This document shows, piece by piece, positions 7,150-16,000 of a stretch of 37,785 nt of DNA. A program made the translations under genes and the position numbers. Source of the DNA: Nocardia carnea. Lineage in GTDB: Bacteria; Actinomycetota; Actinomycetes; Mycobacteriales; Mycobacteriaceae. The notes below the pieces were generated by a model. That model saw nothing but the letters and a program-made list of their open reading frames with translations. It was not told the origin of the DNA and made no database searches. Location: NCBI RefSeq assembly GCF_029868325.1, contig NZ_JARWNW010000170.1, positions 1-37,785 on the forward strand, read 5' to 3'. The number at the start of each line of letters is the position of its first letter. The first letter of the stretch is position 1.

Positions 7150-7536
7150 ATGCCCCCCATTCCGATCGACCTTTTCCACCGCGGCGTCCGCGTTCTGCGC
7201 GACGGCACGATGTTCGACGAACCCCGCCGGATGATCGGCGATATCGATGGCTGGTCGCTGGGTGCTTTCCACCTGGAAACCGCGGCCGACGCCCACGGAG
7301 ACCACTGGGAGGTCCATCCGTCGGGCGATGAACTGGTGGCAGTGCTCACCGGCGGAATACGTATGTTCTTCCACCCGGAAAACCCCGGCGCCGAGGAGGA
7401 CTCGCTGGCCCTCACGGCCGGTCAAGCCTGCATCGTGCCCCGCGATCGTCTGCATCGGATCGAACTCGACGGACCCACCGATCTGCTGTCGCTCTCACCG
7501 CGGCGTGGATCACGACTGGAAGAACGCGCCCGATGA
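7150..7536 (+). CDS. Cupin-domain protein
   Basis: A 128-residue single-domain cupin. The metal-binding pattern is visible as HWEVHPSGDELVAVLTG (cupin motif 1) and a later ACIVPRDRLHRIEL (motif 2). Single cupins act as small isomerases, dioxygenases or sugar/metal-binding proteins; nothing here fixes the reaction. The ATG is preceded by GAAGGAAAAAGG. It is the first gene after the TetR operator and is followed closely by the NmrA-like reductase, so the two are one operon and probably act on the same reactive small molecule. Confidence 0.82.
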   Translation: MPPIPIDLFHRGVRVLRDGTMFDEPRRMIGDIDGWSLGAFHLETAADAHGDHWEVHPSGDELVAVLTGGIRMFFHPENPGAEEDSLALTAGQACIVPRDRLHRIELDGPTDLLSLSPRRGSRLEERAR

Positions 7537-7580
7537 CGACATCCGCTGCCCGATCTGCCGAAGTCAGAAGGAGCGAAGGA

Positions 7581-8438
7581 ATGTATCTGGTCACCGGCGC
7601 CACGGGAAACGTCGGCGCACATATCGTGAAGAGCTTGCTCACGATAGGAGCGGCTGTCCGCACCACCAGCAGGAATCCGTCCACAGCCGTACTGCCGGCC
7701 GGCGCCGAGGTCGTGCCCGCCACCACCGACCCGGAGACCTTCGCGGGCGTGCGGGCGATATTCCTCAACCCCGCCGCGGTGCACGATCGAGCGGAGGAGT
7801 TCCTCCACCAGGCGGCCTCCGCGGGCGTGCGCCGAATCGTCTTGCTCTCATCGTCATCGGTCCTCGACGACCATCCCGCGAACTACACCGGCATCCTCCA
7901 CCGTGGCCTCGAACAGCACATCGCGGCCACCGGACTGGAATGGACCTTCCTGCGAGCAGGCATGTTCGCGGCGAACACCCGGCAGTGGGCGACCGCCATC
8001 CGCAGCAACGGCGTAGTGCGGGCCGCCCACGGACATGTCCGGATCGCTCCGCTGCACGAGCGGGATCTCGCGGCGGCCGCCGTCCGAGCCCTGGTTTCCG
8101 ACGACTTACTCGCCACCGCTCCCGTACTGACCGGCCCGGAACTCCTCACTCCGGCCGAGCAGGTCCACCTGATCGGCCGGGCGATCGGTTCGGACATTCG
8201 ATTCGAGGAGGTCGATCCTGCTACGGGCCGGGAACTCATGATCGCCCAGGGGCTACCGCCGCGGATCGCGGGGTCATTGCTGCGGTATTACGAACGCGCG
8301 AGTTCGGAGCCCATTCACCCCGCTCCCGTTCCTGCCGGTTACGACGACGAGGCACCGCGCGGTTATCGACGGTGGATCAACGACCACGCCGCCGACTTCC
8401 GGGCCCCCGCAGACCCCGGCACTTCCGCCGAGACCTGA
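7581..8438 (+). CDS. NmrA-like NAD(P)-binding oxidoreductase
   Basis: A 285-residue atypical SDR. It opens with MYLVTGATGNVGAHIVKSLL, the glycine-rich dinucleotide site of NmrA/quinone-reductase-like proteins. It has LLSSSSV in the fourth strand region and lacks the classical YxxxK. A start 48 bp earlier (ATG 7533, overlapping the cupin stop as ATGA) is possible. The ATG at 7581 is preferred because GAAGGAG lies 7 nt upstream and the protein then begins exactly at the Rossmann strand. Relatives reduce quinones or sense NADP. Co-expressed with the cupin under the TetR operator. Confidence 0.85.
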   Translation: MYLVTGATGNVGAHIVKSLLTIGAAVRTTSRNPSTAVLPAGAEVVPATTDPETFAGVRAIFLNPAAVHDRAEEFLHQAASAGVRRIVLLSSSSVLDDHPANYTGILHRGLEQHIAATGLEWTFLRAGMFAANTRQWATAIRSNGVVRAAHGHVRIAPLHERDLAAAAVRALVSDDLLATAPVLTGPELLTPAEQVHLIGRAIGSDIRFEEVDPATGRELMIAQGLPPRIAGSLLRYYERASSEPIHPAPVPAGYDDEAPRGYRRWINDHAADFRAPADPGTSAET

Positions 8439-8474
8439 GGGCGCCAGTACTCGGCGATGCGGGGCCCCACCGCA

Positions 8475-9875
8475 TCATCGAGTACGACTGTCACGCGCAG
8501 CGGGCAGTAGCGCCGTAGCCGCCGCGACGACCATCATGACCGCCGCAATCGCTACAAAGGCGCGGTTGTAGCCGGCGAGGGCGCCCGGCGTGGCCACCGT
8601 GATCAGCACGGCCAGACCGAGGGCGGCCCCGATCTGTTTGGACGTGTTCATCAAACCGGCCGCCGCACCGGCGTCCTCCTCGGGGACTCCCGACATCACC
8701 GCGGCGGTGACAGGAGTGTTCAGCAGTCCGGCACCGACGCTGAAAATGACTGCCGGGCCGAGTATCCCGGTGATATAGCCGCTGCCCGGGGCCAGCTGCG
8801 CCTGCCACACGAACCCGGCGGCGGCGATGAGAGCGCCCAGCGCGATCAGCACCCGCCCCTCGACCCGGCGCATCAGCCACGGTGTCGCCCATACGCCGAT
8901 AACGATCGCGACCACGGTATGCGGCAGGAACGCCAGACCGGTCTGCAGCGGACCATAGCCGAGACCCGCCTGCATCGACAGAGTGAGGAAGAACCACATC
9001 GGATTCAAACAGGCACCTGCCAGGAGCAGTAGTACGTTGCCCGCGGCCACCGAGCGGATCCGCCACAACCGCACCGGAATCAGCGGCGATACCGCGTATC
9101 GGCTCTCCACCAGAACGAACGCCATCAGCAGTAGCGCACCGACACCGATCCCGGCCAGTGCCGGGGCCGCAGCCCAGCCGCGGGCGGCGGCTTCGCCGAT
9201 GCCGTACGCGAGGGCCACGAGCCCGCCGGTGACCAGCACCGCCCCTGCGATATCCAGCCGGGGCGGCGCCACCGGGCGGTCCACGGCGATCACCCGCACC
9301 GCGACGATGATCGCGACCAGCGCGATCGGCACATTGATCAGCAATGTCGATCGCCACGACCCCCATTCGGTCAGCACGCCACCGAGCAGATTGCCCGCGG
9401 TACCACCCGCCAGGCCGAGTGCGGTCCACACCGCCAGCGCCCGGGTCCGGGCCCGCCCTTCCGCGAAGGTCGCGGTCAGAATCGCCAGTGTTACCGGCGC
9501 CGTTACCGACGCGCCCAGGCCCTGCACCGCTCGCGCACCGATGAGCCACGCCCCCGAATCCGCCAGCCCACCCGCCAGGCTCGCCACAGCGAACACGCCG
9601 AGACCGGCCAGCAGCATGCGCCGGCGCCCGAACAAATCGGCCAGCCGTCCACCCAGTAGCAGCAAGCCCGCGAATACCAGTGCATACGCGTTGACGACCC
9701 AGCCCAGTGCGACGTCACTCAGCCCGAGCGACGTGCGGATCGACGGCAGTGCCACGTTCACCACCGAAATATCGAGGACCACCATGAACTGCGCTGCGCA
9801 CACAACGGTCAGCACCGCGGCCTTCCGCACCGAGTCCGGGATACCGGGTGCCGCACGATCCTGGTCGACCCGCAT
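8475..9875 (-). CDS. MFS drug efflux transporter, DHA2 (EmrB/QacA) type
   Basis: A 466-residue membrane protein with about 14 hydrophobic segments. Family motifs are visible: LDISVVNVALPSI in helix 1, GRLADLFGRRRMLL (motif A) after helix 2, and LGLAGGTAGNLLGGVL with WRSTLLINVP (motif C region) in helices 5-6. DHA2 proteins export drugs and other hydrophobic compounds by proton antiport. The start ATG at 9873-9875 has GGAGGTGAGT directly upstream. It is divergent from a tetR gene and shares a 31-bp dyad with it, the usual layout for substrate-induced efflux. It is convergent with the NmrA-like gene, 36 bp away. Confidence 0.92.
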   Translation of the reverse strand: MRVDQDRAAPGIPDSVRKAAVLTVVCAAQFMVVLDISVVNVALPSIRTSLGLSDVALGWVVNAYALVFAGLLLLGGRLADLFGRRRMLLAGLGVFAVASLAGGLADSGAWLIGARAVQGLGASVTAPVTLAILTATFAEGRARTRALAVWTALGLAGGTAGNLLGGVLTEWGSWRSTLLINVPIALVAIIVAVRVIAVDRPVAPPRLDIAGAVLVTGGLVALAYGIGEAAARGWAAAPALAGIGVGALLLMAFVLVESRYAVSPLIPVRLWRIRSVAAGNVLLLLAGACLNPMWFFLTLSMQAGLGYGPLQTGLAFLPHTVVAIVIGVWATPWLMRRVEGRVLIALGALIAAAGFVWQAQLAPGSGYITGILGPAVIFSVGAGLLNTPVTAAVMSGVPEEDAGAAAGLMNTSKQIGAALGLAVLITVATPGALAGYNRAFVAIAAVMMVVAAATALLPAARDSRTR

Positions 9876-9889
9876 ACTCACCTCCATTG

Positions 9890-9920
9890 TGATACACATG
9901 TACCGTATACAAACGTATCA
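9890..9920. promoter_or_regulatory. TetR-type operator between efflux pump and regulator
   Basis: TGATAC (9890-9895) and GTATCA (9915-9920) form the ends of a 31-bp dyad. Each half extends to TGATAC-N3-TGTA when read inward. It lies 14 bp from the pump start and 24 bp from the regulator start, so occupation would silence both. Confidence 0.65.
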
Positions 9921-9944
9921 ACTTCTGGAGAGTTGGAGAACCCG

Positions 9945-10550
9945 GTGCCCAGAACCGCCGACCACACCGCTCGCCGCGCGCAGATCGCCGACGCGCTCGT
10001 CCGGGTCGCCGCCCGCGACGGCCTGCACGCGGCCACCATGCGCTCGGTCGCCGCCGAAGCCGGGGTCTCACTTCGCCTGGTGCAGTATTACTTCCACACC
10101 AAATCCGGGCTCCTGACCGGCGCCCTGCACCACCTCGAACAGCAATCCCATCGCCGCTGGGCCGAACGACTCGCCGACCTGCCGGACCCGGTCCCGCCGC
10201 GGGCGTTCGTCGAAGCCTTCCTCACCGAGGCCCTGCCGACCGACGAACCCAGCCGCGTCTTCCACCTGGTCGGCACCTCCTACGCCATGCTCGCTCTCAC
10301 CGACCCCGAGCTGGCCACCCCCGATTTCGCCGCCGGAATCGGCCGCCTCCAGCAGCAACTCACCGGCGCTCTGACCCGCGCCGCCGACCACGGCGAGCTC
10401 GCCCCCGGCCTCGACCCCGGACAGGAAGCCGCCCGGCTGGTCGCCCTGGCCAACGGCCTCGGGACCGGCCTACTCGCCGGCCAGCACACCACCGCCGCCG
10501 CCACCGAACTCGTGCGCTACCACCTCGACCAGCTCTTCCTCACCACCTGA
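9945..10550 (+). CDS. TetR-family regulator of the adjacent efflux pump
   Basis: A 201-residue regulator. The HTH reads RRAQIADALVRVAARDGLHAATMRSVAAEAG followed by VSLRLVQYYFHTKSGLL, a pattern shared with BetI/PfmR-like TetR proteins. The GTG at 9945 is preferred over an upstream TTG (9933) because TTGGAG then sits at the right distance. It is divergent from the DHA2 pump with the 31-bp dyad between them. The likely role is a local repressor released by the pump substrate. It ends 26 bp from the convergent hydrolase gene. Confidence 0.88.
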   Translation: MPRTADHTARRAQIADALVRVAARDGLHAATMRSVAAEAGVSLRLVQYYFHTKSGLLTGALHHLEQQSHRRWAERLADLPDPVPPRAFVEAFLTEALPTDEPSRVFHLVGTSYAMLALTDPELATPDFAAGIGRLQQQLTGALTRAADHGELAPGLDPGQEAARLVALANGLGTGLLAGQHTTAAATELVRYHLDQLFLTT

Positions 10551-10576
10551 CCCGGCACCCACGTCCTCCGTGACGG

Positions 10577-11458
10577 TCACTTCCGGATCCGATCGTGCTT
10601 ATCGGCGAATTCCAGAAACCGAGGGATCACCACCTCCTGGTTCGCCCACAGCAGGTCGTGCCCGATATTCGGATAGGTCTGCACATCGACCGACGGAATA
10701 TGCTTACGGGCGCGGGCCGCTCCGATTTCCGGGTCGTTGACCACCGTTTCGGCGCCGAACAGCACCAGAACCGGGACAGTGATGGCAGCCAGTTCCTTGT
10801 CGGTGAGCAATCGATCCCAGGGCATCCCGGTTTTGAACTTCAAACTCGCCATCACCATCGCGAACTCCTCCTCGGTGTATTCCACACCGGGCGTCAGCCA
10901 GGCGTTGAGCTTGCGCATACGTTCGGGAGTCGGGCGCATACCGGCGAGGAGAAACTTGACCAGCAGACTCCACTTCGGCTTGGCGAAGGTGGCGCCGCCG
11001 GGCTCGAACATGGTGAGACTCGACAAGCGGTCGGAGTAGTGGACGCCGACCATGGCGGACAGCCACGCGCCGAGAGAATTTCCGGCCAGGTGCACTCGGT
11101 CCTCGCCGAGTCCGTCGAGTGTCTCGACCACCCACTTCGCCACATCGGCACCGTCCCGCACGGGTGCAGTCTGCACACAGCGCCCCGGCCAGCCGATGAC
11201 ATCCGGCGTGAATACCACCCGGTCCCGGGCGAAGCCCTCGATGAACCGGTGCCACACCAAGCCGTTGCCCATGATGCCGGGAAGCAGAAACACCGGTTCC
11301 CCCCCACCGGCCCCGGATCTGCGTATACGCGTCGTCCCGAACGACGTTTCGACGTCGAGGACCGTCGAGGGAACCGGCCACCGTCGTGCCCATGCGTCGT
11401 AGACGCGCAGATATTCGACCTTCGCATCGTCGCTGGTGAATCGTCCAATCTTCGGCAT
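10577..11458 (-). CDS. Alpha/beta hydrolase
   Basis: A 293-residue alpha/beta-hydrolase fold-1 protein: LLPGIMGNGLVWHRF (oxyanion loop), the nucleophile elbow GNSLGA, an acid in FGAETVVND, and the terminal histidine in IGHDLLW. Family members are esterases, lactonases or haloalkane-dehalogenase-like enzymes; the substrate is unknown. The ATG at 11456-11458 has AGGGG upstream. Transcription would run out of the three-half-site operator at 11476-11518, divergent from another hydrolase at 11713. Confidence 0.85.
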   Translation of the reverse strand: MPKIGRFTSDDAKVEYLRVYDAWARRWPVPSTVLDVETSFGTTRIRRSGAGGGEPVFLLPGIMGNGLVWHRFIEGFARDRVVFTPDVIGWPGRCVQTAPVRDGADVAKWVVETLDGLGEDRVHLAGNSLGAWLSAMVGVHYSDRLSSLTMFEPGGATFAKPKWSLLVKFLLAGMRPTPERMRKLNAWLTPGVEYTEEEFAMVMASLKFKTGMPWDRLLTDKELAAITVPVLVLFGAETVVNDPEIGAARARKHIPSVDVQTYPNIGHDLLWANQEVVIPRFLEFADKHDRIRK

Positions 11459-11475
11459 GGATATCCCCTATCGAT

Positions 11476-11518
11476 CTACGAACAACTATTGCTGTTCGTA
11501 GCATACATACTACAAACA
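11476..11518. promoter_or_regulatory. Three-half-site operator array
   Basis: CTACGAACA (11476-11484), TGTTCGTAG (11493-11501) and CTACAAACA (11510-11518) alternate in orientation. Both 8-nt spacers are identical in length, giving a 17-bp period. This makes two overlapping palindromes sharing the middle arm, immediately upstream of the hydrolase at 11458. No regulator gene is adjacent to this intergenic region. Confidence 0.65.
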
Positions 11519-11712
11519 GAAGCAGGTTGACGCTAGGTTGATGAACCATTCCAGCCGGACATGCACGTTGCGACCGACGGGCGGCAGCCGCGAACCGAGC
11601 ACAGCAGTGGGGTCGCACAATGTCGGGGCGGGCGCCCGAAGCAGTGAAGGGTTGACGGAGGTTCCGGACGGGTAAGAAACCGTTGTCTACCGCTTCTCAC
11701 CCTGGGGGACAC

Positions 11713-12612
11713 GTGCCCGAAACCGCACGACGTTCGGAAACCACCACCGCCGCACCGACATTCGTTTTCGTGCACGGCCTGACCTGCAACAGCTTCTATT
11801 GGACACCCGTGGTCCGCGAACTGGCCCTGCTCGGCCACCGGAGTCTGGCGGTCGACCTCCCCGGCCACGGCTTGGACGCACCGTTTCCGCTGTCGTATCA
11901 GGCGCCGCAGGACCTCGCCGCATTCACCGCCGCGGATTCGCCATTGGCCGGAATAACGGTGGAGGACAATGTCGCCCATGTGGTCGACGTGGTGCAGCAG
12001 GTGCAGCGGCACGGCCGGGTGGTCCTGATCGGGCACAGTCTCGGCGGGGTCACGATCGGTATGGTCGCCAACAAGATCCCCGAGGCGATCCACCGGCTGG
12101 TCTACCTCTCCGCGTTCTGCCCTTCCACGCCGGAAGCCCCCAGCGCCATGGCCCTGGCGCAGACTCCCGAAGCAGCCGAGGGCATCCCGGCCGCCGACCC
12201 GGACCACTCGCTGTTCCTCGGGTTGGAGGCGGTTCCCCCGGGGATCATCAGGTTCAACTTGCGTTCGGCCGATATCGAAGCCCTGGAAGATTTCCGGAAG
12301 CTCAATATGCCCGAGGCCACCCTCGAACAGACACTGGCCGTCCTGAACTTCGGTATGCAGCACGAGGACGGCGCCCGCACCCAGTTCGCCGATACCCGCG
12401 TCCACCCCGAGACCTGGGGCCGCGTGCCCCGCAGCTACATCCGTCTCGCCCAGGACAACGTCCTCTCCCCCGCCCTGGTCACGAAGATGATTGCCGACGC
12501 CGACCGCCTCACCCCCGGCAATCGGTTCGACGTGCACACCTTGGACGCCGGCCACGGCGGTGTCGTGCTGCGGGCCCGCGAATTGGCCGCCCTCCTCGAC
12601 CGCCTAGTCTGA
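11713..12612 (+). CDS. Alpha/beta hydrolase (esterase-like)
   Basis: A 299-residue alpha/beta hydrolase with VFVHGLTCNSFYW (HG oxyanion), DLPGHG, the nucleophile elbow GHSLGG, and a C-terminal LDAGHGG histidine. The layout resembles plant methylesterase/salicylate-esterase-like and EstC-type enzymes. The GTG at 11713 is preceded closely by GGGGGA. A TTG at 11683 would add 10 residues but has no clear ribosome binding site. It is divergent from the hydrolase at 10577; both may respond to the operator array between them. Confidence 0.82.
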   Translation: MPETARRSETTTAAPTFVFVHGLTCNSFYWTPVVRELALLGHRSLAVDLPGHGLDAPFPLSYQAPQDLAAFTAADSPLAGITVEDNVAHVVDVVQQVQRHGRVVLIGHSLGGVTIGMVANKIPEAIHRLVYLSAFCPSTPEAPSAMALAQTPEAAEGIPAADPDHSLFLGLEAVPPGIIRFNLRSADIEALEDFRKLNMPEATLEQTLAVLNFGMQHEDGARTQFADTRVHPETWGRVPRSYIRLAQDNVLSPALVTKMIADADRLTPGNRFDVHTLDAGHGGVVLRARELAALLDRLV

Positions 12613-12786
12613 ACCCCAACTCGCGCTCAGCGCCGCCACCACTCCAATGCCCGGGAAAGGAGCGCGTCGCGCTGCGGTAAAGGAAACGTTGCGAAGTCAC
12701 CCGGGTTTCCGCTTGCCGAGCCCCGAGGGTGGTCATGTCGACGCCGCTCACCTGCTCCGTCCCGGAACACCCGGAGCTGCTCTGGC

Positions 12787-14232
12787 TCAGGCCAGCAGGG
12801 CCCGCGTCTGGGGGGTGCTGGGCTCGGCGAGTACGGCAGCGGTATCACCGGCTTCCACCACCCGCCCGCCGGCGAGGACGAGCATCCGGTGGCAGTGCCC
12901 GGCCACCACCGACATATCGTGGCTGATCACAACAACGCTGATCCCGCGGTCGGCGCGGGTACGGTCGATCACCCCCATGATCGCGGCGGCCGTATCGGCG
13001 TCGAGGGCGGAGGTGATCTCGTCGCAGATCAGTATCTCGGGCGCGGCGGCCAGCGCCCGGGCGATCGCCACCCGTTGCCGCTGGCCGCCCGACAGCTCGT
13101 CCGGGTAGCGGTGCAGCATCGCGGGGTCCAGTTCCACCTGCCGCAGCAGTGTTGCCGCGCGGCCGGCCAGCTCGCGCGACCGCGTTCCGCTCAGCCGCAG
13201 TGGGCGGGACAGCGTCTGTAACACAGTGTGTTTGGGGTTCAGTGTGGACAGTGGGTTCTGGGGTATGAGCTGGATACGCCGGCGGTCGCGGCGGGAACGG
13301 CGTGCGGCTCCGATCCCCAATCGGCGGCCGTTCACCTCGAGGCGCCCCGACGCCTGGGTATGAAGGCCCGCGAGTACCCGCGCCACCGTTGTCTTCCCGG
13401 CTCCCGATGGTCCGACCAGCGCGACCGATTCGCCGGCGCCGACGGTGAGGTCGACCGATTCCAGCAGGATGCGGCTGCCTGCACGCGCAGATATCGCCTC
13501 CGCACGCAGCGCAACCTCGTCCACGACCGGGCCCGTGCCCGGGGTTGCGGGCAACCGGCTGAGCAACGCCGCCGGGGGCTCGCCCAGGCAGATCACATCG
13601 TCGGCGAGCCGATGCAGGGTCGTGGTGTCGTGGCCGGATACCAGTACGGCGACCTTCTCCTCGGCGGCCAGCGATCGCAGCAAGGCCGCGATATCGGTAC
13701 GCAGTTGTTCGTGCAGTCCGGCGAGCGGTTCGTCGACGACGAGCACGGCGGCTCCGCGGACCAGCGCCGAGGCGAGCGCCACCCGGCGCTGTTCGCCACC
13801 GGACAGTTGCCCGGGCCGGCTGTGCAGGATATGTTCCGGCAAGCCGACCCGTTCCAGCGCCGCAACGTGTTCGGCAAGAGCGGACCGTCCCGCCGCCTCG
13901 GCGAGGAGGGCACGGATACGCATGGCCGGGTTCAGTGCGGCGCCCGGGTCCTGGCCGACATAGGCCAGGTGCTCGCGGCGGAAGGTCTGCAACGCCGCAC
14001 GTTCAAGGGCGAAGATGTCCTGTCCGCTGATATGAACCGAACCGCTCACCCGTGTGGTGCCCGCGGCCAGATGACCGAGCACCGCCCGCATCAGGGTCGT
14101 TTTCCCCGCGCCGGACGGTCCGGTGATCGCCGTGATCGTGCCCGGCTCCACCCGCAACGACGTGGGCGCCAGTAGTTCGGCGCCGGTACGTGTACGGATC
14201 GAGAGTTCCTCGACCACAACACCCGTGCTCAT
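12787..14232 (-). CDS. Fused double ATPase of a peptide/nickel-type ABC importer
   Basis: A 481-residue protein with two complete ABC domains. The first has Walker A GPSGAGKTT at about 38-46, signature LSGGE at 143-147 and Walker B VLVVDEP. The second has Walker A at about 274-282, LSGGQ at 380-384 and ILICDE at 400-405. It corresponds to DppD and DppF/OppF fused and energises uptake through the two permeases encoded just upstream. The ATG overlaps the permease stop as ATGA. It is the last gene of the importer operon, whose promoter carries an iron-box-like sequence. Substrate is open: peptide, nickel or a metallophore. Confidence 0.92.
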   Translation of the reverse strand: MSTGVVVEELSIRTRTGAELLAPTSLRVEPGTITAITGPSGAGKTTLMRAVLGHLAAGTTRVSGSVHISGQDIFALERAALQTFRREHLAYVGQDPGAALNPAMRIRALLAEAAGRSALAEHVAALERVGLPEHILHSRPGQLSGGEQRRVALASALVRGAAVLVVDEPLAGLHEQLRTDIAALLRSLAAEEKVAVLVSGHDTTTLHRLADDVICLGEPPAALLSRLPATPGTGPVVDEVALRAEAISARAGSRILLESVDLTVGAGESVALVGPSGAGKTTVARVLAGLHTQASGRLEVNGRRLGIGAARRSRRDRRRIQLIPQNPLSTLNPKHTVLQTLSRPLRLSGTRSRELAGRAATLLRQVELDPAMLHRYPDELSGGQRQRVAIARALAAAPEILICDEITSALDADTAAAIMGVIDRTRADRGISVVVISHDMSVVAGHCHRMLVLAGGRVVEAGDTAAVLAEPSTPQTRALLA

Positions 14233-15062
14233 ACGCTGCGCCTCCCCCGCCCGAAAGCCGCTACGGCACTGTTCACACTCACCGCGAGCAATCCGATCGA
14301 CAGGCTCGGGGCCAAGACGGCGGCCGGATTGAGCAGAATTCCGGAGGCGTTCTCGCGGACCATGACCGCCCAGTTCGCATCGCCGAGCGTGGTCGGCAAC
14401 TGCAGGAACGCGGCAGTGCTCACCAGATACATCGCCTCCACGAAACGCAGCCCCAGCTGGGTGAGCAGCGTTTCCCGCAGGTTCGGCAGCAATTCCCGGA
14501 CCACGAGATACGCCACACCCTCCCCACGCCCCCGAGCCGCCTCGATGAAACCGGAGGCCGCCACCCCGGTGGCCGCGGCCGCGAAAACACGCGCGGTGTA
14601 CGGCGTTCCGGAGACAACGCAGATGATCACGAGACCTACCGCACCGGATTCCGGCCAGGAGAGCATGAACAGCAGCATCGCGAGCACCGGCGGTAGGAGC
14701 ATGCCCAGGTCCGCGGCCCGTTCGATCCACGCACCCACCCGCGGATACAGCGCGGCGACAGAACCGAGCACCGCCGCGCATCCGGTCACCAGCAGCGCAA
14801 TGATCACGGCAACCAGCAACAGCCCCCATCCGCCGTGCAGTAGCCGGCTGAATACATCGTGGCCGAGCCGGTCACCGCCCAGCCATGCCTCCCCGCTCGG
14901 TTCCGCGAAGGTTATGCCGACCGGATGGTCGACGGCGCGGGGTGCGAGCATCGGCCCGAGTATCGCGACGGCCAGCACTGCGACGGCGATCAGTGCGGGC
15001 ATCCCGAGCCGCAGCGATGCGGTGGCGGGCCGGAGCCGGCGGGCGGTGATCGGCAGGGTCAC
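14229..15062 (-). CDS. ABC importer permease, DppC/OppC type
   Basis: A 277-residue inner-membrane permease with an N-terminal transmembrane segment and the GGDRLGHDVFSRLLHG stretch characteristic of DppC/NikC proteins. The EAA-type cytoplasmic loop is GFIEAARGRGEGVAYLVVRELLPNL, and further helices follow. It pairs with the DppB-type permease to form the channel. The GTG at 15060-15062 overlaps the upstream permease stop (GTGA), so translation is coupled. It is part of the four-gene importer operon. Confidence 0.9.
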   Translation of the reverse strand: MTLPITARRLRPATASLRLGMPALIAVAVLAVAILGPMLAPRAVDHPVGITFAEPSGEAWLGGDRLGHDVFSRLLHGGWGLLLVAVIIALLVTGCAAVLGSVAALYPRVGAWIERAADLGMLLPPVLAMLLFMLSWPESGAVGLVIICVVSGTPYTARVFAAAATGVAASGFIEAARGRGEGVAYLVVRELLPNLRETLLTQLGLRFVEAMYLVSTAAFLQLPTTLGDANWAVMVRENASGILLNPAAVLAPSLSIGLLAVSVNSAVAAFGRGRRSV

Positions 15063-16000
15063 GACCGGCCTCGGTTCGACCAGGCCCGCACGGCATCGGC
15101 CACGAGCAGAACGCCCATGATCGTCGTCCCGGTGACGGCGACGACGGCCGCGACCAGGGCCGTATCGCGCTCCGATACGGAACCGGCGACCATGGCGCCC
15201 ATACCCGGATAGTTGAAGATCGTCTCCACGACCAGCGCCCCGCCGAACAGGGTGCCGACGGAGGTGGCGAACGACATCGCGATGGTCGGCCACGCGAACG
15301 GCAGGATATGACGCAGCAGCACCGTCCGCTCTGGAAGGCCGTTCAAGACCGCGCTTTCCACATGCGGCGCGGCGGCGGCATCGGTCACCGCGCCCCGGAC
15401 GACCCGGACGTTCCAGCCCACCTGCGGTATCGCCAGGGCAAGCACCGGCAGGATCAGCATTTCCGCACCGGCCGGGTATCCGGACCGGTCGGTGAAGGTC
15501 ACCGCGGGCAACCAGCCCAGCCAGAGGGAGAAGACGAGAACGAGCAAGGTCGCGATGACGAATTCGGGGACCGCGATCACGAAGGCCGAACCGGGCTGGA
15601 ATACGCGGGCGGAGCGACCGGCGGGCCGGGCCGCCCACCACAATCCCAGCAGCAGCGCGACCGTCACCGTGACGAGCAGGGCGAGGGAAGCCAGCAGCAG
15701 TGTTTGCGGGAACTTCTCCGCCAGCAGCTCGTTCACCGGCTGCCCGCGCGCAGTGGTCCCGAAATCACCTGTGACCGCGCCACTGAACCAATCCCAGAAG
15801 CGGGCGGGTAGCGGCCGGTCCAGGCCGAGTTCGTGCTCCTTGGCCGCGACCTGTTCGGCGCTCGCATCCCGCCCCAGCACGGCCCGGGCCGCATTACCGG
15901 GCAGCAGGTCGACGACCACGAACACCACGGCGAGCAGGGCGATCAGCAGTCCGAGGCGACGCGCCACCGTCACGGCGAATCCGGTCAACGCGATAACCAC
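15059..16000 (-). CDS. ABC importer permease, DppB/OppB type
   Basis: About 313 residues. The first helix (ARRLGLLIALLAVVFVVVDLLPG), the periplasmic ELGLDRPLPARFWDWFSGAVTGDFGTT and an EAA-like loop are typical of DppB/NikB. The start is uncertain. GTG 16000 overlaps the lipoprotein gene by 16 bp and gives normal family length. GTG 15973, 11 nt after that stop, would trim nine residues. Neither has a good ribosome binding site, which suggests coupled translation from the upstream gene. Confidence 0.88.
   Translation of the reverse strand: MVIALTGFAVTVARRLGLLIALLAVVFVVVDLLPGNAARAVLGRDASAEQVAAKEHELGLDRPLPARFWDWFSGAVTGDFGTTARGQPVNELLAEKFPQTLLLASLALLVTVTVALLLGLWWAARPAGRSARVFQPGSAFVIAVPEFVIATLLVLVFSLWLGWLPAVTFTDRSGYPAGAEMLILPVLALAIPQVGWNVRVVRGAVTDAAAAPHVESAVLNGLPERTVLLRHILPFAWPTIAMSFATSVGTLFGGALVVETIFNYPGMGAMVAGSVSERDTALVAAVVAVTGTTIMGVLLVADAVRAWSNRGRS

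Noticed and set aside
12627..12786. Minus-strand frame after the importer ATPase ending FPLPQRDALLSRALEWWRR
   Set aside because: The tail looks like a real protein end, but no start codon with a ribosome binding site exists between the ATPase stop and the frame; possible gene remnant only.
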